Shown in pieces: positions 59,952 to 64,000 of a stretch of 64,000 nucleotides of DNA. The stretch is taken from NCBI GenBank assembly GCA_023627715.1, contig JAMAHW010000006.1:744001-808000 (forward strand). Direction: 5' to 3'. The stretch's first letter is position 1; each line of letters starts with the position of its first letter. The notes under the pieces were generated by a model that was not told where the DNA came from, made no database searches, and saw nothing but the letters and a program-made list of their open reading frames with translations. Source of the stretch: Periconia sp. R9002. Its lineage: Eukaryota; Ascomycota; Dothideomycetes; Pleosporales; Periconiaceae. A program made the translations under genes and the position numbers.

Positions 59952-62900
59952 ACGCGTAGAGTAATACAGCTTAGTTTACTACGCCTATAATCTAATCCAC
60001 TCTATAAATATTTAAACCCTATTTTTAAATAACTATTAATCTATCTATAGTTAGAAAATGTAGCGTAGACTACTTATAAACTATCTAACTTACTCTAATT
60101 ACTTACTTTTCTAGAGTTAGTCTAGCCTTATTTCTTTAGTAAGCTATAGTTATATATTACTTATACTATAAAACTTCTTCTATTAGTTTACTTATTACTA
60201 CTCCCCTTACTATAAAAAGAAATATATATAAGAGCCTTTCTAGCTATAGGCTAATAGTTAGTTAGTCTATCAACTTCCTTATTACAAATTAGCCTACTTA
60301 TTAACTAAAACTATTCTTTTTTACATTTTACTTTTTATATAAAATACTATTTTTATACTATTAAAGCTCTGCTAGCAAAACAGCTAACGCTATAAAAAGT
60401 ATTCTTATATAATTATAACCTCTACTACTTTAAAAAGTAAGGAAGGCTATTTAACGTATTATTAATATAGCGTAAGCGATCTAGACTAGAACCTAGATTT
60501 AATCTTAAAGCCTACTAGAAGTAATTAATAAGACTAGTTTATAAAGGTAAATAGTAGATCTAGAATTCTAGCTAGAGTACTAAGGCTAACTATTTATATA
60601 TAAAGGTGTAATATATAACTTAGTTAAATTCTAGGAAAATAAGCCTAAGGATAGCTAAACTAAGCTATTATTCGTATAGTTAAAACACTTTTAAGGTATA
60701 TAAAGAAAATTGTTACTAGCTCTACTACTATAGCTAACGCATACTAGTCTTAATTATATAGGAGGGCCTATCTAATAGAGACATACCCTCTACTAATATA
60801 GTATATTTTAATAAGCTTACTAAGAGCTACCTAAAGAATAAAAGTATAGTAAATATATACTTATATAAAGGTAAAAATTTTAAAATAAAGCTTAGTTAGT
60901 AAAATAAAGCCTATATAGTATTAATTTAAGACTCTAAAGTAAAACTTTTTAAAAAATAGGACCTAGTCTTAGAAGAAAAGTTACTCCCGTATTTAAAAGA
61001 AGTTAGTAGGAAAAGCTACCTAGCGTAGTAATATATAGTAAAAAACTATAAAAATTATATCTATAGTATAGAATTATAGGTAATAATTCTAGTAACTATA
61101 ACTTACTATTCTATATATTACTACTAACTATATAAAAGGAAAAGAATAGGAGGCACCTAACTACTTACACTTAATAAAGAAGGATTCTCTTTATTAGATT
61201 TCCCCCTTCTAATAGGTATTTTCTATTTAAGGGTTCTACCTAGCTTTAGTATAAATAATAATAAATTCCTTTATAATAACTCTAATAATACTAAGGTCTC
61301 TAAGTGTTTTAAAAACTTTAAAAAGCTAGATATTAATACTAAAAGCTTACTAATATAAGACTCTCCCCTTTTTAGTACAACTTAGAAGTACTATTATAAG
61401 TCTAAAACGAATAAAGATACGCGTTACTAAAAAATCTCTTATTTAGGTTTTATAAATTCTTCTATCCCTTACAACACTAGTAAAAATAGAAAGAATAAAG
61501 ATAGGCCTATCTTTAGCTCTAATAAGAGCTAATACTAGGCACCTATATCTTTAAGATACTTACTAGTACAAAGTAGTTCGTCTAATATTTAAGGTAAATA
61601 CTAAAAAGCTAATTAAGTATATAACTATAAGTATTATGTAATACTAGATAGATTTTTCTAATATTCTTAGATTTCCTTCCTTAACTATAAGCACGTATAC
61701 TATTATAAGGTTAAGTAAATAACTAGTATATATATAAAGAGCCTCTCGCACTTAGTAAATATAACTACCTTTCTCTTTTTAGTACTTCCTCTAACTTTAA
61801 CTATTACACCTACGTTTTTTTTAACTCCTCTACGTTTATAAACTTAGGCTAGAAAACTACTATAAAACTATACTACTACTATACTACTATATATATAGTA
61901 AAATATATATTAAATTACTATTATCTTTTAAAGCACACCTCTTAATGTGTAAGAAGGTAGTAAGTAACCTTCTTAATTAGTATAAAGTAATTTGTAAGGC
62001 TAGTACGTATTTAAATAGTAGTTTTAGTTAAACGCTTACTAATAAAACTAGAGCTAGTAAAAGAAAAGAAAATAAAAATAACTATACCACCTATAGGTTT
62101 AAAACCTACTAATATATAGATAGGTATATATATAGCTTAAGGTTACTATAATTAAGCTAGACGCTAATACTAATAGGAAACGCTATAGTATTAAAGCCCC
62201 CCTATTATATATCTACGCTAGCCCTATTAACTAACACTACTATATCCTCTATACGTAGTAGCCTAGAGACTAAGTATATTCTCTTTCTACTTAATATAAG
62301 AAAAAGCGTCTTAGATATAAAGGCTATAGTTTTAGTAAAGAAGAAGTAGTTAGAGTAGATAGTTAGTAAAGCGTTTTTTATAGATATAGATAATAATAAT
62401 AGATAGTAAAAAACCTATATAAATATATAGAAACTTAATAGATATTACGTTATAGTAGGCGCAGCCTATTATATATATATTAAATTAAAAGGTAGACCCT
62501 ATCTATCTTTAATATCTATAGGATATTTTATAGCACTTAAGTATAAATAACTATAGATAATTTAGCGCTAAGGCACTAGCTTTATTTAGTATAGCTACTC
62601 CTTATATCCTTATATTAGATACTTCTTATTTTATTTTTATCCCTTTATACTATTTAATATAACATAATTATAGTAACCTACTATATTCCTTCTTTCTATA
62701 CGTTATTCTATTATTTCTCCTCTTATAAATCTACTATTCTATATAAGTTAGTAGATATTACTTTAAATATTAGTCTTTATTATTTTAGATTAGGTAAGCG
62801 TAAATATAGTTAATAGGTTAGTTCCTTTCCCTCCTCCTTAAGCACTTTACTAATTAGACGCTTTTTTTACGCATAACTATAAGCGCCTCTAACTAGAATA

Positions 62901-64000
62901 GACTAAAGGTATATTAATAGATAGAGCTCTTAAAACTAGAAGTGTTCCTCTAATTTAGGTAAAGTATATAGCTAAAAGTAGAAGTAGTAATAAAGACTAA
63001 AATATATAAATATAAAAGCTAATATAGAAGCTTACTTAAATTTATAGCTATACGTTAGTAAAATCTAAATAAGGTTAATAAAGTCTTATAACGCTACGCT
63101 ACGTAGTATTTTAGTACTATTTTATCTAGAAATACGTACTCTTCCTATTCTATATAGTGCTTATAGCTTATAATAAGGCACTACACCTTTATAAAACGTA
63201 GTAAAGTATTTTTTATATAGAGAGATAGTAGTTCTAGATTAAGTAGTAGAATAAACTTTTAGGAGTATACGCTATCTAAAGCGGTAATAATAATATTATT
63301 AACTTAAAAAAATCTAAAAGAGAAGTAGCTTAAGCTAAGCGTAGCGTAGTAATTAACGCGTATTCTATATAATAGTTTCTACCCTTTAGAGGACACTAAA
63401 TAGTTTTTATATAGTATAGCATACTAGAGGTTTTAGCGCTACCTTATTACCTTACTAGCTTTTACTAATCTAGGGTAAAGAGTAGTAAATATAGATAGGG
63501 TAGAGGCGTAGGTTTTAATATATATTAACTCTATATCTTTTAGAGTTATCTTTTTACGTTAGTAAAAGTATTACTCTATAAAGATTAAAATTTAATTTTA
63601 ATTTTACGTTAGTAAAAAATATTATAGTAGTCTTACCTAGTAGGTAGAATTTTAGACTTTATAATCTATATATAGCTGCGTAGATTAAGTTAATAGTAAG
63701 TAGAGTAACTATATTTATATAGAGTAATTACTAGTGTGTTAAGTACAAAGTTCGCCGTTACTATATCTAGTTATAGTTTCTACGCAACTATATAGTAAAT
63801 AATATTAAAATCTTAGCGTATAGGCTAGCTATAGCGTAAACTAAGCTAGATATTAAACCTAATACTATAAATATAGCTATATAGTAAACTCTAATAAGGT
63901 AATATTAATAAAGTATTCTACTTACTACGTCTATAATAGTTTTTTATAAATAATAACTTCTCCGCTATTAAAGAAACGTAAAACTATAATTAAAATAGTT
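59952..64000. other. AT-rich, RIP-decayed repeat DNA to window end
   Basis: About 4 kb of the same TpA-rich, CpA-poor sequence as 44,401-53,167. No reading frame, RNA gene or protein remnant is recognised. It is probably the other flank of the older sequence into which the chromovirus inserted. Confidence 0.75.

Noticed and set aside
1..64000. CRISPR arrays, operons, ribosome binding sites, rRNA genes
   Set aside because: None seen; the window is eukaryotic, with spliced genes. The tandem repeats found have no regular unique spacers.

Overview
The window is nuclear DNA of a filamentous ascomycete (Pezizomycotina). The evidence is short GT-AG introns of roughly 50-110 bp in nearly every gene, a HET-domain gene, fungal-specific families (a TRI12-type MFS pump, a DUF7730-like protein, an RVT-type reverse-transcriptase relative), and a large AT-rich block carrying the signature of repeat-induced point mutation (RIP). 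I cannot name the species; a Dothideomycete-like genome with AT-rich compartments would fit, but that is inference.

Positions 1-42,245 form a gene-bearing compartment of normal composition. In order: a HET-domain gene (+); SLY1, the SM protein of ER-Golgi fusion (-); a PNUTS-like nuclear protein with an RVTF motif and a CCCH finger (+); a Barentsz/CASC3-domain protein (+); a gamma-glutamyltransferase-family enzyme (-) that shares a promoter region with mitochondrial release factor 1 (+); a 12-14 TM MFS transporter (+); an RVT-like gene (+); a small histidine phosphatase (-); an AT-hook protein of unknown function (-); an intron-containing tRNA-Glu(UUC) (+); a 3-TM membrane protein (+); a secreted FAD-linked oxidoreductase (+); a DUF7730-like protein (+); and the 3' end of a broken GPI-anchor-type gene (-). 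Most are unrelated housekeeping or orphan genes. There is no obvious biosynthetic cluster, although the MFS pump and the FAD oxidoreductase would suit one elsewhere.

At about 42,245 the sequence changes abruptly into an AT-rich, CpA-poor, TpA-rich block that runs to the window end and contains no intact gene. It opens with three head-to-tail repeat units carrying tRNA-like (SINE-like) segments, the first much less mutated than the next two. Heavily decayed DNA follows. Nested in it is one structurally complete Ty3/gypsy chromovirus on the minus strand (53,173-59,946), with two 440-bp LTRs, a 5-bp target duplication, a polypurine tract, and recognisable gag, protease, RT, integrase and chromodomain, all broken by stop codons. 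By hand I counted 32 differences between its LTRs, all transitions and none indels, which points to RIP. Between its chromodomain and 3' LTR lies an ORF on the opposite strand. It has Cys residues, a coiled-coil-like stretch and a hydrophobic tail, and is broken by four stops, each one C-to-T change from a Gln codon.

The most interesting items are this antisense ORF, the RVT-like gene whose catalytic motif looks degenerate, the tRNA-like tandem repeats at the compartment border, and the GPI gene cut off exactly at that border.
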